From positions 868,001 to 932,000 of the forward strand of contig CP137869.1 of assembly GCA_034406715.1 (NCBI GenBank): a DNA stretch of 64,000 bases, in the 5' to 3' direction. Below the pieces are notes generated by a model. That model saw only the letters and a program-made list of their open reading frames with translations, ran no database searches and was not told where the DNA came from. Positions 11,901 through 26,840 of this stretch are shown here, piece after piece. Source of the stretch: Rhodotorula mucilaginosa. Its lineage: Eukaryota; Basidiomycota; Microbotryomycetes; Sporidiobolales; Sporidiobolaceae. A program made the position numbers and the translations under genes. Positions within the stretch are counted from its first letter, which is position 1. Every line of letters starts with the position of its first letter.

Positions 11901-12325
11901 TCTCTTGCGATTCTCGTCTCGACGGCGGTCTCAGGGCTAAAGAGTGCATTCTCGTCGTACAGACTACGACATGATCTTTGCCGACGACGAACAGGCCAAC
12001 AAGACGGCTTCGCTCAAGTTCTTGCAGCTCGCCGCCGAGTGGAAGCGCAAGGTAAGGAACGAGACAAGACCACCATCGCGTCTTTGAATTCCCGTGACAG
12101 GCCTTGCGCCGAGCGAATCTCTTTGACTGACCTGGCTCTTGACGGGCCCTCCGTCCCTTACAGCAAGCTCTGTTGGAGCAAGAGAAGGCCTCGCAGCCCG
12201 AACCGCCCGCCATTCAGGCCGAACACGAGGAGGAAGAGCGAGCAGAGGCGCAGGAGAACCGCGAGACCGCCGCCGAGGATGGGCAGGCACAAAACGACGC
12301 TGCCGAAGCAAACGAGGAGGAGTAG
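8941..12325 (+). CDS. CLF1: Pre-mRNA-splicing factor CLF1 / Crooked neck (Syf3), HAT-repeat scaffold
   Basis: CLF1 is a scaffold of the Prp19-associated (NTC) complex of the spliceosome and acts in the nucleus. The start is [15 protein letters not shown] at 8941, followed by the diagnostic block [14 protein letters not shown] and then [16 protein letters not shown]. The body is an array of half-a-tetratricopeptide (HAT) repeats, each with the W..Y...E and AR.(I/V)(Y/F)ERA pattern. Examples are [47 protein letters not shown] and [19 protein letters not shown]. The gene has at least eleven introns. The first follows codon 18, and the second uses the GTATGC donor so that ...RRTRSN joins IQAWIKYAN. 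The C-terminus is acidic and Ala/Glu-rich, ending ...EANEEE with TAG at 12323-12325. All repeats read cleanly across the splices, so the gene looks intact. Confidence 0.95.
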
Positions 12326-12512
12326 TTCCAGTCATTGTACCTTATTTTGTTGACCCATCCCTAGCGCGCGTGGTTTCGCATCTCTCGACAGGAGCGGATC
12401 CGCGAACGTTCTCCCAAATAGTTAATAGCAGTGGCAACAGAGCATGTGCAAGTGAAAACAGTTCTAGAAACACGAAAAACAACAAGATTGATAGTGTGAC
12501 AATGGAGAGGTC

Positions 12513-15388
12513 CTAGACGATCCCTTCCTCCTCGCGCTCGCCTCCTCGGTCGAAAGGAGTGAGAGAGTCGGGTCCGTCCCCATCGTCACCGTCATCTTCA
12601 CCTTCAGAGAGATCTTCGGCATCGAAAGGCGCGGTGGCCATGCGGAGGGCTTCGGTCGCGCCGGTCGAGCCGGGCAGGTACATGGGCAGGTCCTCCTCGT
12701 CGTGGACGGCATCTCCTTGTCGTTCCGCCACTTCGGCGTGCGCCTCGCGCGCCTTGCCCGAGGAGGAGGCAGATGCTCGAGGGAAGTAGGACGAGCTTCG
12801 TTCGTCGCCGGCGGCGGCGGCGGTACCCTGCAAGAGCGGTACGGTCGACGAAGCCGACGAGAGATCGGCGCCGTTCGATGCGGGAGCGAACGCGTTCGGC
12901 AACGAGACTTGGTGCACGCGCTGAGGCGGAGCGGGCAGCAACGACGACGACGTCGGACCAGCCGCGACCTTGCCGGCTGCAGACGAAGAAGAACTCTCCG
13001 CCTGTGCCGCGGTCGGAGTCGGAAAGTCGTAACGCTCAAAGCCGTCCTCGTCAAGGTCGGCATCGTCGTCCGCAACGGGCGGCGCACTCGCCCTCGGGAT
13101 CGAAGTCGCGACAGGAACAAAGGCAGAGGATCCGCCCGCCGCCGTCATCATGCCGACGTCGGCCTCCTCTTCGTCGAGAACGAACGGCGACCGCTCGCGT
13201 TGCTGCCGGAGGCGGGCGAGCACGGCCTTGTCGTCCGTGGCGACGTGAGCGCTGAAGAGGGAGCGGTCGACGGGGGGTAGAGCGCCCTCCTCGTTCTGCT
13301 CGACATCGTCAGGGTGTTGATCTCCCTCTGCGAGTGCCGCCTCCTCCTCGGCAAATGGATTGACCGACGTCGACGCCGCCGATGCGGAGGATGTGGCGAG
13401 CGGCCGACCCTTTTCGCCCGGCCAGTGCCACTCTCCCTCATCCCCATCGTCCGACCGAAGTCCCCGTTCCGTGCTCGTACCTTCCGACTCTCGGCGCTGA
13501 CGACGCAAGCGTCTCCGCGTCGCTCCGAGGCGAGAGGCGGCTGCTTCGCCCGCCGCCGGGGGGGTAGTTGCGTGATCCGGATCGGCAAAGCGTCGCGTCC
13601 GTTGCACGGTCGATGAGCTAGGTCGGTAGGCAGGCGGTCCGGGAGCGGGCAACGAGTCGGTTGCGATCATGGCGCCGAATGCAGAGACGGGGGGAGGGGC
13701 GGTGGTCGTCGGTGATGGTGGCGGTGAGACATTCGCTGCAATCGGTGGCGGCAGCGACAATACTTCCGACCGCGGGGAGCTCGGTCGGGGATGCGGCGAA
13801 CCTGGAATCGCGAGATGATCCGGCAGAGTCGGATCATCCGCCGGAGTGAAGAGGATCTCGGGCGCCGGATGAGGCGGTGGCGGCGGCAGCAACGCCGACG
13901 AGGTCGACCTTATCGACGCCGAAGAAGACGTCCCTGCACCCGTACTCCGACGGGAAGACCGAGAACCGACGCGGTCGAGCGCAGACGCCGTCAGCGAGAC
14001 GACGGACCCGTTCCTCGCGTCGCGCGAAAAGACGGTCGTGGTGCCGGCGCCGCGTTGTTGCCCCGAGGCAGACGACGATAGCCTTCTCGCAACCCGGTGC
14101 GTCAACGTGTCCTCGACGACCGAAGCAGTCGAAGAGCGCGTGCCCGACCGAGTGAGCGCCCTTTCGTCCTCTTCTCCGTCCGCGTCTCCTCCCCCGCGAC
14201 CATCTTCTTCATCATCTCCTCCATCTCCATTTCGCCTTCTCCGTCGACGCAAGCTCCCGCGCAGACCTGTAGCAGTGAACCCGGTAACGCGGACACGCCG
14301 CCGTACACTCGGCGCTCGCCCCGCACTGCCTTCCTCCTCGCCCTCCGTTCGCTCTCCGGCGACCGCCCCACCTGCTCCTGCAGCCGCTCGAGTCGCTGCC
14401 CGCTTCGCTTTTCTCTTTTTTCGACGAGCTTGTCGACCGGTGACCTTTTCGAGCGCGCCCCGCCAACCTTTTTCAGTTATCTCGTTCGTCCCGTCGAGGT
14501 CGGTCGGGGTGGTTCCGTTGGCGGCGGCGAGCCTTCTCGCCTTTCTCGCGGCGGCCGCTTTCCGCCTCCGCCGTTTCTTGCGTCGCACAATGACGCTGAT
14601 AAAGATGCTGATCGCGACGAGGACGGCGACGAGAACCGACATGGCGATGACGAGCGGGACGGCGTAGTAGTTGGTTTCGCGCGGGATGGCTTGCCACCCG
14701 TTCGGTATCGAGATGGAAGGTGAGGACGAGGTTGAGGAAGTGGCGGTTGAAGTCGGAGTGGAGCCCGCCGCTGACGACGAGAGGGCTCCGGCGTCGACCC
14801 CGAGTCCGGCGACGTCGGGTGTGTGCTCGGGTCCGGCGGTTGCGGTGCTCGGAGACGGAGTTGAGGGGATGTGGTCTTCCATGGCCGTAGCGTAGGCGGT
14901 CGAGGCGGTGGTCGAAGCGGGATTGACGGGGGTTCCCTTCCGACCGCGCAGCGTCCAGCCGTAGTCCTGGACCCACTCGCCGTCCGAGTTGACGTAGAGG
15001 GGCGGGAGATCCGGACCCCTCTCGCGCAAGCGCGGGCGGGGTGCATGCGTGATCGCAGCTGCTTGGAGCGGAGATGAGGAGGCGGCGGCTGGCGGGCTAA
15101 AGTTGGCAACACGAGTTGGAGCAGCGGTGGGCGAGGCCCGGTGATCGCCCGCGAGACGAGACGCGGACGCAGCGCTCTCTGGGATGGGCGACGCTGTTGC
15201 GACGGGTGCCTGTGCATAAACTGCGAGTGCGAGGAGCAGAGCACCGCCTGCCTGCCGCTCGTGGGGACACCGTCGTCGTCGTCGTCGTTGTCGCCGGCCG
15301 TCGTCGTCGTCAGAGTGGCCACCGGTGCCTCCAGCACAGGCCGCCGCGTCCCGGCTCGACTGGGACCGACTCGGTACAGCTTGTCCAT
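12513..15388 (-). CDS. Orphan single-pass membrane protein with signal peptide and long Ser/Pro/acidic cytoplasmic tail
   Basis: The main open frame runs without a stop from 15545 to 12513, but a start at 15388 with a 119-base intron (15248-15366) is more sensible. It gives MDKLYRV joined in phase to GGALLLALAVYAQAPVATAS, a textbook signal peptide, and a total of 918 residues. The short ectodomain has a motif worth searching (LYVNSDGEWVQDYGWTLRG) and a Ser/Thr-rich stem. A transmembrane helix follows (YYAVPLVIAMSVLVAVLVAI), then a strongly basic stop-transfer (VRRKKRRRRK). About 600 residues of low-complexity cytoplasmic tail follow, with acidic clusters, a PPAYRPSSS motif and the end EEEGIV. 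This resembles basidiomycete cell-surface sensors in layout only. I recognise no domain, and its function is unknown. The longer start at 15545 remains possible. Confidence 0.6.
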
Positions 15389-16030
15389 GCTCGTGCACGC
15401 GCTCTAGCACTGCATCGCGCGGTCGCCGCGTTGACGAGAGCGGACCGGTCGCCGCAGCGGCAGTGGCACTCGCTCGCAGCGGGGTCGAGGTCGGGGTCGA
15501 GGTCGAGAGATCTAGGCGGAGTGGGCGCGTCTCGTACGCATGCATACCCTGTCAGAGTCGACCTGCACGCGACTCGATCACGCTCGCGGGGTCCCGTCGG
15601 CGCTGCACGAGTGCGTCGGGGTCAGCAAGTGGGCCGCCGTCTCGCACACACGAGTGGGCGAGGGGAGAGACGCGCGAGCGGAGCAGGGGCGGGCGCACTC
15701 ACTTGGTTATCCGCGAGTATACGTCTGTGTCTCTGCAATCGTCCTGTGCCAGGCTGAGTGCCCAGTCGACGGCTGCACTCCGAAGGGGCGAGCCGACTGC
15801 ACGCCCTGATTGGTCGCACACGCGCCCACGCTGACGCCGCCCCTCAAGCAACTCTCCGCGGTATTCAAATTTGGCTCTCGCTCCTTTCGGGCCCTCTTTC
15901 CCCTTCGCGCTTCACGGGACGATCGAGGGAAAGGATGGCTACATTCTACGCAGACAAGGGTTTCATCCGCAGCTACATGTGATAAGAGAACTTTGCTTGC
16001 TGCAGTTAGCGAGGCCTGCAGTTAGCATCC
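15389..16030. other. Spacer between two minus-strand genes
   Basis: It lies downstream of the RING gene stop and upstream of the orphan membrane protein, so it contains the latter's promoter. Open frames here are short and overlapping on both strands. Nothing is recognisable. Confidence 0.45.
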
Positions 16031-19000
16031 TCACGCGAGGAGGTCGTTCGCGCCGCCGGAACCGGCCGCAGTTCCGTTCCCCTCCTCGCGCTCCGCAGCA
16101 GCAGCAACACCAGCGTCGCCTGCAGCTGCCGTCGGTCGGCGAGGCTTGAACACCTCGTTCCTGCAGACGGGACAGACCCGGCTCAGGCGGAACCAAGAAC
16201 GGATGCAGTGTTCGTGGAACCTGCGAGCGCGAGAGAAGGGTCAGCGAAAAAGTCGAGTGCGTTGCCGAGATGCCCGCTCCAGTCGTGCCCGGACTGGCAA
16301 AGACACCGTCACATGGGTTCTTTAGGGTCGCAACTCACGTGTGTAGACAGTCGGGAAGGACCACGGCAAATTGATCCACCTTGAAGCGAGCGAGGCAGAT
16401 CTGCACGAGGAACGGCGAAAGTCAGCTTTGCTACCAAGACCCACACATAGCCTCGTCGCTAGAGTAATCTCTCTCTCTTGCGAACAACGAGAGCATGTCA
16501 AGGAAACCACCGCCGACGCACCGCACAATCGACACACCGCACGCCGACGACGCTCAGCTTGCTCTTGACTTTGCCGCTCTTGGTGACCCTCCGGCGTTCG
16601 CACTCGACCCTCGCGACCGCCAAGGTCTCGGCGAGCTCGGCAGGAGTCGCCCCGCTCGGGACGGCTTGACCGAGCACGTCGGATAAGAGGAGCAGGTCCT
16701 GCAGACGAATCGAAAGCGAGGCAAACCCGATGAAAGCGATCGAGAGTCAGCTCCGCTTAACGCCACAAGGAGCAGGAAAGAGTCGTCAGGGATGGGGAAG
16801 GAAGGGAAGGGTCGCACCTCGTAATGCTGACCACCGTGCGGGATCGCGCCGTCTCGGTCACCTCCCGCTGCCGCCTCCACGTCCGCGCCGCCTGCACCGT
16901 TGCCGCCGTTCTCTTGGGACTCGAGGCGAGCGAGCAGCAGATCCAGATCCGTGTACATGCTCAAACCCGGAGAGAGCGGTGGCGTCAATGGCGCTGCTGC
17001 TCCCCCTCCGCCTCCTCCTCCGACTGCTGCTGCTGCCGGCGGTTGTCGTGGCGCCCGAGTCGCTTCTGCCGCGGTCGACGTAGATGGCATAGCCTGAGGT
17101 GGTGTAGGTGCTTCTGTCGTCGGTAGCGGTGCAGCCGTGACACCTGCAGCAGGGAGAGCGGGTTGCGAAGGAGCCGAGACGACGGGTGGCGCGGGTGCAT
17201 CCCGCCTTGGAGGCCGACGAGGTAAAGGCGGTCCCGGCTCGGAGGGCGACTCTTCTTCTGGCTGCTGCTGCGGCTGGGCCTCCGGCGGCGAGCGAACCGG
17301 AGCGGGCAACGACGGAAGCGCCCCCGAGTTGGCGGCTCCAAAGCCTTGCGACTGCCTCAGTGCCGTAAAAGCGTCGACTCGATCCGTCCCGAGCGACGTA
17401 GGCGGAACGGGCAGCGGTCGACGTCGTGGAGGGAGCGGAGGAGAAGAGGGAATCGGTGCGCTTGCGGGGGTGACCGAAGCGGATCGTGCGTGCGTTTGGA
17501 CGAGGGGTACCGCCGGAGGGAGCGCACTGGCGTTCGACCCAGGCCCGGGCGGTGGCGGCGCCGAGCTTGCGCGAGCGTGAGGGTGCACGGAAGGCGTTCC
17601 TGGTTGGCCAGAAAAGGTGCTCGAGCTCTCTCCTGCCGTCGCAGAGACTCCGACAGCGGGTGTCGGTTGCTCTTTTGACGGCAGTGTTGGCGCTGTTCGA
17701 GAGGTCGAGGTGCCGGGTATCCTGTTCTCCGTGACGGGTCGCAAAGACGCTCGGCGGGCTGCCAAAATCTCGGCCGCATTGGGCGGCGGCGGGGGAGGCA
17801 CTCTCCGGATCGAAGGTGGACGCCGCAGCGAGGCCTGTGACGGACGAGCCGCGGCCGCGCCCCACGCGATTGACGGTGACGAGGATGCGAATACCGGCGC
17901 CGGAGAACGGTCGCCTGAGAGGGGCCGGGACCGAGGTGGTGGCGGAGGAGGAGCGGCGCGAGGGCGCACCGGCGTCGGCGGAGGGGAAGTGGCGGAGCCT
18001 TCTTCTCTCGCCCTTGTCGTTGCGACGGTCTCGGTAGAAGCCGGGACCGAGGCACCTGAGAGCCCTTCTGAGGCTTCTTCTTCCTCGACAACCGCGGGTT
18101 GCGCTTCGACCGCTGCGGCTGTACGAAGTCGGTTCTCCTTCTCGGCGCGCATCCTCCGCTCCGCGGCCTCGGCGAGCATGCGGTGACCCCGTAGCGACAA
18201 GCTGCGTGCCGGTCGGTCCTCCGTATCGGGTACGCTAGCTGGACCCAACGTAGGCGCGGGCGCCGGGGTCTGACTGACCGTCGGTGCCGGTTCCGGGTGC
18301 GACTCTGCCTCTTCGCGCTCGGTGATCGTCTCCGGCACAGGCAGCGGTTCTGCCAGTGCGGCAGCGACGGGAGATCCACCTTCCTCGCTCGCTGAGGATG
18401 CCGCCCTCGCTCGACCTCGACGTTCCCGAGCCATGCGACCCTGCGCGCGGAGCGACCGCGTCGCGTGCACGCTCAAGGCTCGTACCACTCCGCGCGAGTT
18501 GTTGGACGCTTCGGCATGCGAGATCCGTCGACGGAGAAGGGCGAGGTCTTCTTCGTCATCCGCGGCGGTAGATTGAGTCGCTTGAGTTGCGGCAGCTTGA
18601 TCGCCAGCTCGCGAGTCCCGAGGCGGGCTTTTCCTGCCGGCGGGCGGGGACGAAACCACCTGTGTCGAATCTCCTGGAGCGCTTCTTTGGCCTGAAGAAG
18701 AGACTGCTGCTGTTGCTGCTCCCTCCCCCGCAGCTTGATGTTGAAGAGCGTTCGGATCGACCTCTTCCTCCTCTTCCTCCTCTTGCGCAGCTGCCAATCT
18801 CCGCCTCTCCAGATCCCGCGCGATCCTTTCATCGAGGGTGTAGATTCCCGCGCTGCGATCCGCTTCCCACGCGAGAACGAGCGGATCCGTCGACGTGACC
18901 TCGAACGAGCTCGCATCGTCGTCGTCATCGTCATCATCATCGTCTGAAGAGGCAGAGGCGGCGGCGGCGGCATTGTCGGCTGTGTCCGGGGGAGACGCGT

Positions 19001-21214
19001 TCGAAGAGGCAGAGTCGGACTGGTCGCCACCCTCCCCTTCGGAGGAGGATGTCAACGGGGGCGGAGGCGAGAGTCGCGCGTGGGACGGCGGCGGTGGTGG
19101 CGATCCCGCAGGCGGCACTGAATATCGCGGCGAAGGGACGGCGGCGACCCCTTCCCCCTCCCCTAGTCTCGAGTCTTCGCTCGGGATGGGTTCCATCCCT
19201 ATCCCACCGAGTCCGAGCCCTCCGCCGCCGAATCCAACACCGACTCGACTTCGGGCCGAATGCGGGCTCACGCTCCTCTCGCTTCTCCTGCTTCCACCCA
19301 TATTCGGTCCAATCGTGCTCATCGTCCTCGTCGAAGAGATGGATCGTCTTCCCGTGTAAGCGGGAGGCGGCGACATGAGCAGCATCGCCGGGTCCAACAA
19401 GCCGAGCGAGAGGTGGTCTTCGAGCAAGGACGGGTCCGAGAGGTTCAAAGGCGGCAAGACAAAGCCTCGGTCCTCGTTCTGGGACGATGCCTCCGGGTTC
19501 GCTGCAGTCGCTGTCGTCGATGCTGCTGATCCAGATGGGGCAGGATTGGAAGGCCCCGAAGCGGACGAGGCAGAAACGGTGGATGCGAGTCGAGGTGCCC
19601 CTGCCCGGGGTCGCCGATTCCCTGAAGCGGTAGAATTTGCGACGGCGGGAGTGGGAGCGGAAGCGGAAACGGGCGCGGGAGCGGGAGATCGAGTTGCGAG
19701 CGTTTCGGGAGCCATGGGAGGTTCGGAAGGTCGATGTCGCATTCGCGGGCGCTGCCTCGTCGCGGACGTCGAGGCTCCTGCTGCATTATGACTGCCAGTC
19801 GTCGTGGCCGCCGCCGCCCCGGTTGACGAAAAGGTGGCAATTGAAGTCGATGGGTTGGTCTCGCTGAGTGCAGGCGATGCCCCAGGTTGCCTCAGTTCGG
19901 TCGTCGACGAGGCTGCCGTCGAAGTGGAATCTGGCTGGTGATTCAACTCCTGCAAGTGCCTCAAAGCCTCTTGTGCCCTCGCCTGAATACCGGCCTGCAT
20001 GACCGCGGCATGAGCGTTCCTCGCCGCCCTCGCTCGCGCGACCGCTCTCGACTGTTGCAGCGGTCCTCCTCGATTCGGTGGGAGAGGCGGAGTCGGAGCC
20101 GTCGTTGAGAGGTAGGCTGGAATGTTGGTGCTGTTCAGAGGGACTGAGACAGTACCGCGGGCGGATTCGCTGTTGAGCCCTGGGCTCGGAGTTCCAAAGG
20201 GAGCAGGTTGCGGTCGAGGTCCCTCGAGAGGTCTCCGATCTGGACCCGGCGCTGCGGATTCAGTAGCAGAAGTCAGTATATCGCATATGTGGAGAAGCAA
20301 GAGTAAGGGAAAACATTACCGGAAGACCCCGAAGTACGGGAAGAGGAACCAGCGGTGGTGGTCTGATCTTCTGTTCCTGCAGCAGCTCGGGCTCTTCTTG
20401 CTCGCCTCGAAGCCGCTGCCACTGACGCTGCTGTCGTCGACGATTGCTGCAGCGACGACGAAGTTCCGCTGGTCGAGCGGGGCGTCATGCCCGGTCTCGA
20501 GCCCGCCGGGACCGTCGACGACGACGACAAGCCGGGCGAAGCTCTCGGCGTCGTCGTGTCAGAGGCGGGAGGAGGTGCGAGTGTGTTCCGAGGTGTACCG
20601 GGCGGAGGAATCTCGGTCGCCGGGTTCGGACTCGGCAGAGGCGAGACTCCGACGGGAGATTTGCCGGCGTTGGCGACGGCGCTCGCGATCGCGCGCTCGC
20701 GTTTCTCCTTCTGTTCCTTCTCGCGCTTCTTCTTGGTGCCCTTTTTCAGCTTTTGCTTCTTGCCGCTGCCGAGGACGATCCCCGTCCCTCCGGCGGAGGA
20801 AGGGTTCAAGGCGGCGGCGGCTTCTTCGGGAGTCGGCAAGTCGGGGTCGTCGAGGTCGATGACGCCCCATCCGCCTCCGGCGTCGTGGCGCAAGTGAGGT
20901 GGGTCGACGGTGCCGGGTTGGCGACGAGCACCGAGGTTATCGGGAGCGACGAGGGTCAACTGGCCGTGGTGGCGGTGGACATGCGTCAGGTACGGCGCCT
21001 CGTCGGTTGCGCCTCCTCCTCCGCCTCCTCCCTGGTGGCCCGGACTTCGCGCTGCCGACGCCGGTAGGGAGAGACTGGAAGAGGACGCTGCCCCTCCGCC
21101 AAGCGCTGCGACTCTGGGCGAAGGTTTCTGCACGTTGCGAGTCCACGCCGGCCCCGTGTGTGTGCCTCCTGGTCCGACCCCCGGGAGGGAGGGCGAGGCC
21201 GGCGGAGTCGCCAT
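16031..21214 (-). CDS. Very large disordered protein with C-terminal RING-H2 finger (putative E3 ubiquitin ligase)
   Basis: Five exons (20320-21214, 16818-20251, 16522-16698, 16339-16400, 16031-16220) join in consistent phase to 1585 residues. The start is MATPPASPSLPGVGPGG. The first ~1440 residues are low-complexity Ser/Pro/Ala-rich, with a Lys/Glu block (KKREKEQKEKRERA) and polyacidic runs. The only fold is at the end, after a helical segment (LLLLSDVLGQAVPSGATPAE). There a RING-H2 assembles across two introns: DCAICLARF, then LPDCLHT, then FHEHCIRSW and VCPVCRNEV. The metal ligands are Cys-Cys / Cys-His / His-Cys / Cys-Cys. RING-H2 proteins normally recruit E2 enzymes. No transmembrane segment or substrate domain is visible. 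The TGA is at 16031-16033. The RING call is firm, but the biological substrate is unknown. Confidence 0.8.
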
Positions 21215-21859
21215 GCCGTTGCGGGTCCGCTTTATTGTCCTTGTCCACGCGGTCTAACTTGGCGGTGTCGGGAGCGAGACTGGGAATGTGCCATTCGGCG
21301 GGGAACGATGACGCGCGAATCCGGAACCTCCAGTCAGTCGAGTCGTTCGTCGTCGGCTGGCGGTGGCGGGAAGGGCGAGGGGAGAGTACGAAGGTGTATG
21401 TACGGTAGCTCAGCGGTTGTCTCTGCTGACCCTCGTCAAGAGTCTAGCGCTGTCAAAGGTCCCTTCGACGTTGATCTCCGACCAGCTGAGGGGAGGCTCA
21501 AACGATACTCACTGACCACCGTTCGCACTCTTATGGTCAAGCGAGGTTGGGCGAGCTAGCACTTGTCAAGGTGTGTGCTTTATATGCAGACAAAAAACAA
21601 GGGAATGCGAGCAAACAGTGCTGAAAAAGAGCGAGCTGTCCGAGAGCCATGTTGGCTCAACTTCGACCTCGCCGACCGACTCCGTTCTGCTTCACGCGAG
21701 CCGAGGCACGAGTCTAGTGAGCGCGGCCTAGTCTACGAGGTGATGCTCGTGCAGCCCCGCCACCCAGACTCTGTCCCGTCCCGGTCCAGCCACTCGTCGA
21801 CTCGGCCAGGCCTCCCTCTCGCTCGCTCGTCTTCGACCGCCGCAGCAGCAGCGACGCAC
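21215..21859. other. Divergent spacer between RING-H2 gene and polo-like kinase
   Basis: This presumably holds both promoters. The kinase frame stays open upstream of 21860, with an in-frame ATG at 21743, so the 3' part may be coding or 5' UTR. No other gene is apparent. Confidence 0.5.
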
Positions 21860-25429
<3,570 letters not shown>

Positions 25430-26840
25430 TTCGAGTCTGTGTGCCTCGGCCGACTCTCTTCCTTCGCATCCTTGCATTCGCTTTTCCTACACGCCGACCC
25501 CTATTTTCCACCTGCTTCGCTTTCACACTTGCCTCTTCCCGACGCCCCGGTCTCACGGTCCAGTCATTCTGTTTCGCATCCTCCTTTTGTGACTCCCCTT
25601 GTTTCATTGCATTCTAGCATCGCCGGGGCCTGACCCCGCTTGTTCTCTCGGCCTCCTTCCAAAATGCAATCCGTGCATTTGCTTTGTCTTCCGGCGTTCT
25701 GGCGGTTGTGCGCGCTCGGATAGTTCCATTTTCCAGTTCTTCTGATGCTTGCGAGGCAGAGCACGGTAATTCAGAGAGGACAGGAGCCATGCGAGGCGAT
25801 CACCATGTATTGAGCTTGCGTCCGTTAAGGCTAAACGCTCATTTTCACTCTTCAGGAAACGAAGGGAAGCTTGCAACTCTAGCTTGCGCCTTCGGGTACA
25901 ACAGCGATACGCCCTGAGTTACGACGCACGACGTACACTCGATCGTTCACGCGGATCTGCTCGACCCGCTCATTTACTGCCTGCTGCCGACGCGAGACAA
26001 CGGGAGCACGTCTGCTTTCGCCTTTACACGCGCACCAGATAGACGTTTTCGTATCAAAAGCGAGGAGAGTGTTTACGTTGAGCAACGCATTAATTCGGAG
26101 ATGCCGTCGTCGGTGTCCCTGCGTTGGTTCGGAGATTTCGTCGGCGCTGGCCAGACGTTGCCTCGTCGCCTCGGCGACATTCCACTCGAAGCACTTTGTG
26201 GCTCCTCCGTCGACGGCCCTCTCGCATCATATCTGCACGGGGTCTGTTGGAAGAGCCTTCTTTGATAGCACAGCCGCTGCACGTCGGCAGGCTCAGAGGT
26301 TTGGATTGCCACTCATCCGTAAAAACGTCACCACTCCTGCCCGCCTCAGCCGGACCCGGACGCAAAGTATCGCCATGTGCGTGGGCTTGAGCAGCTCTTC
26401 ATCTCTTGTCCGGTTCCCGTCTAAGCTCGTCACCTTAAATTCGTCGAACGCTTTTGCCTTTCCTCGACGAACGAGCCGGAAGTTGAGAACAGCCGAATCT
26501 TACGCTGTGATACATTGCTTGACCCGCTCCTCCGGCAATCCTGCGTGAACCCTTAGAGGCTTTCTTACGTCCCGGAGTATCTTCTGTTTTCGAGCGAGAC
26601 TACGGCGATGAAAGCTGGACTGGGAGACCCGCCTGCATTAAAACGGCTCTGCACCTGCGACGCAGTGGACGAGACTAGAGCAGGGCAATGACTGCACGGT
26701 ACGAGTGCGCGAGACGCAAAAGTACCAACACAGGTGCTCGCATAGTCACGCCACGGCTCAACAATCGGAGCCAACGGATGACTGAGAAGGTCCAGTTCAT
26801 CAAGAACGTCGCTTTGCATGATGCGAACGCCAACGGAGAC
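25430..26840. other. 1.4-kb convergent interval; no gene resolved
   Basis: It lies between the 3' ends of the polo kinase and NOC4 genes, where 100-300 bases would be usual for this window. It is less GC-rich than its surroundings. It holds a plus-strand ATG frame at about 26069-26548 (159 codons, basic Ser/Arg-rich start) and minus-strand frames at 25879-26085 (ending NDRVYVVRRNSGRIAV) and 26565-26819. None shows a recognisable domain, and none can be extended by convincing splicing. It may contain a lineage-specific gene, a non-coding RNA or simply decayed sequence. Confidence 0.35.

Noticed and set aside
15389-15545. Upstream start of the orphan membrane protein at 15545
   Set aside because: It would bury the signal-peptide-like segment about 100 residues inside a low-complexity leader. 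The spliced start at 15388 is more plausible, though not proven.
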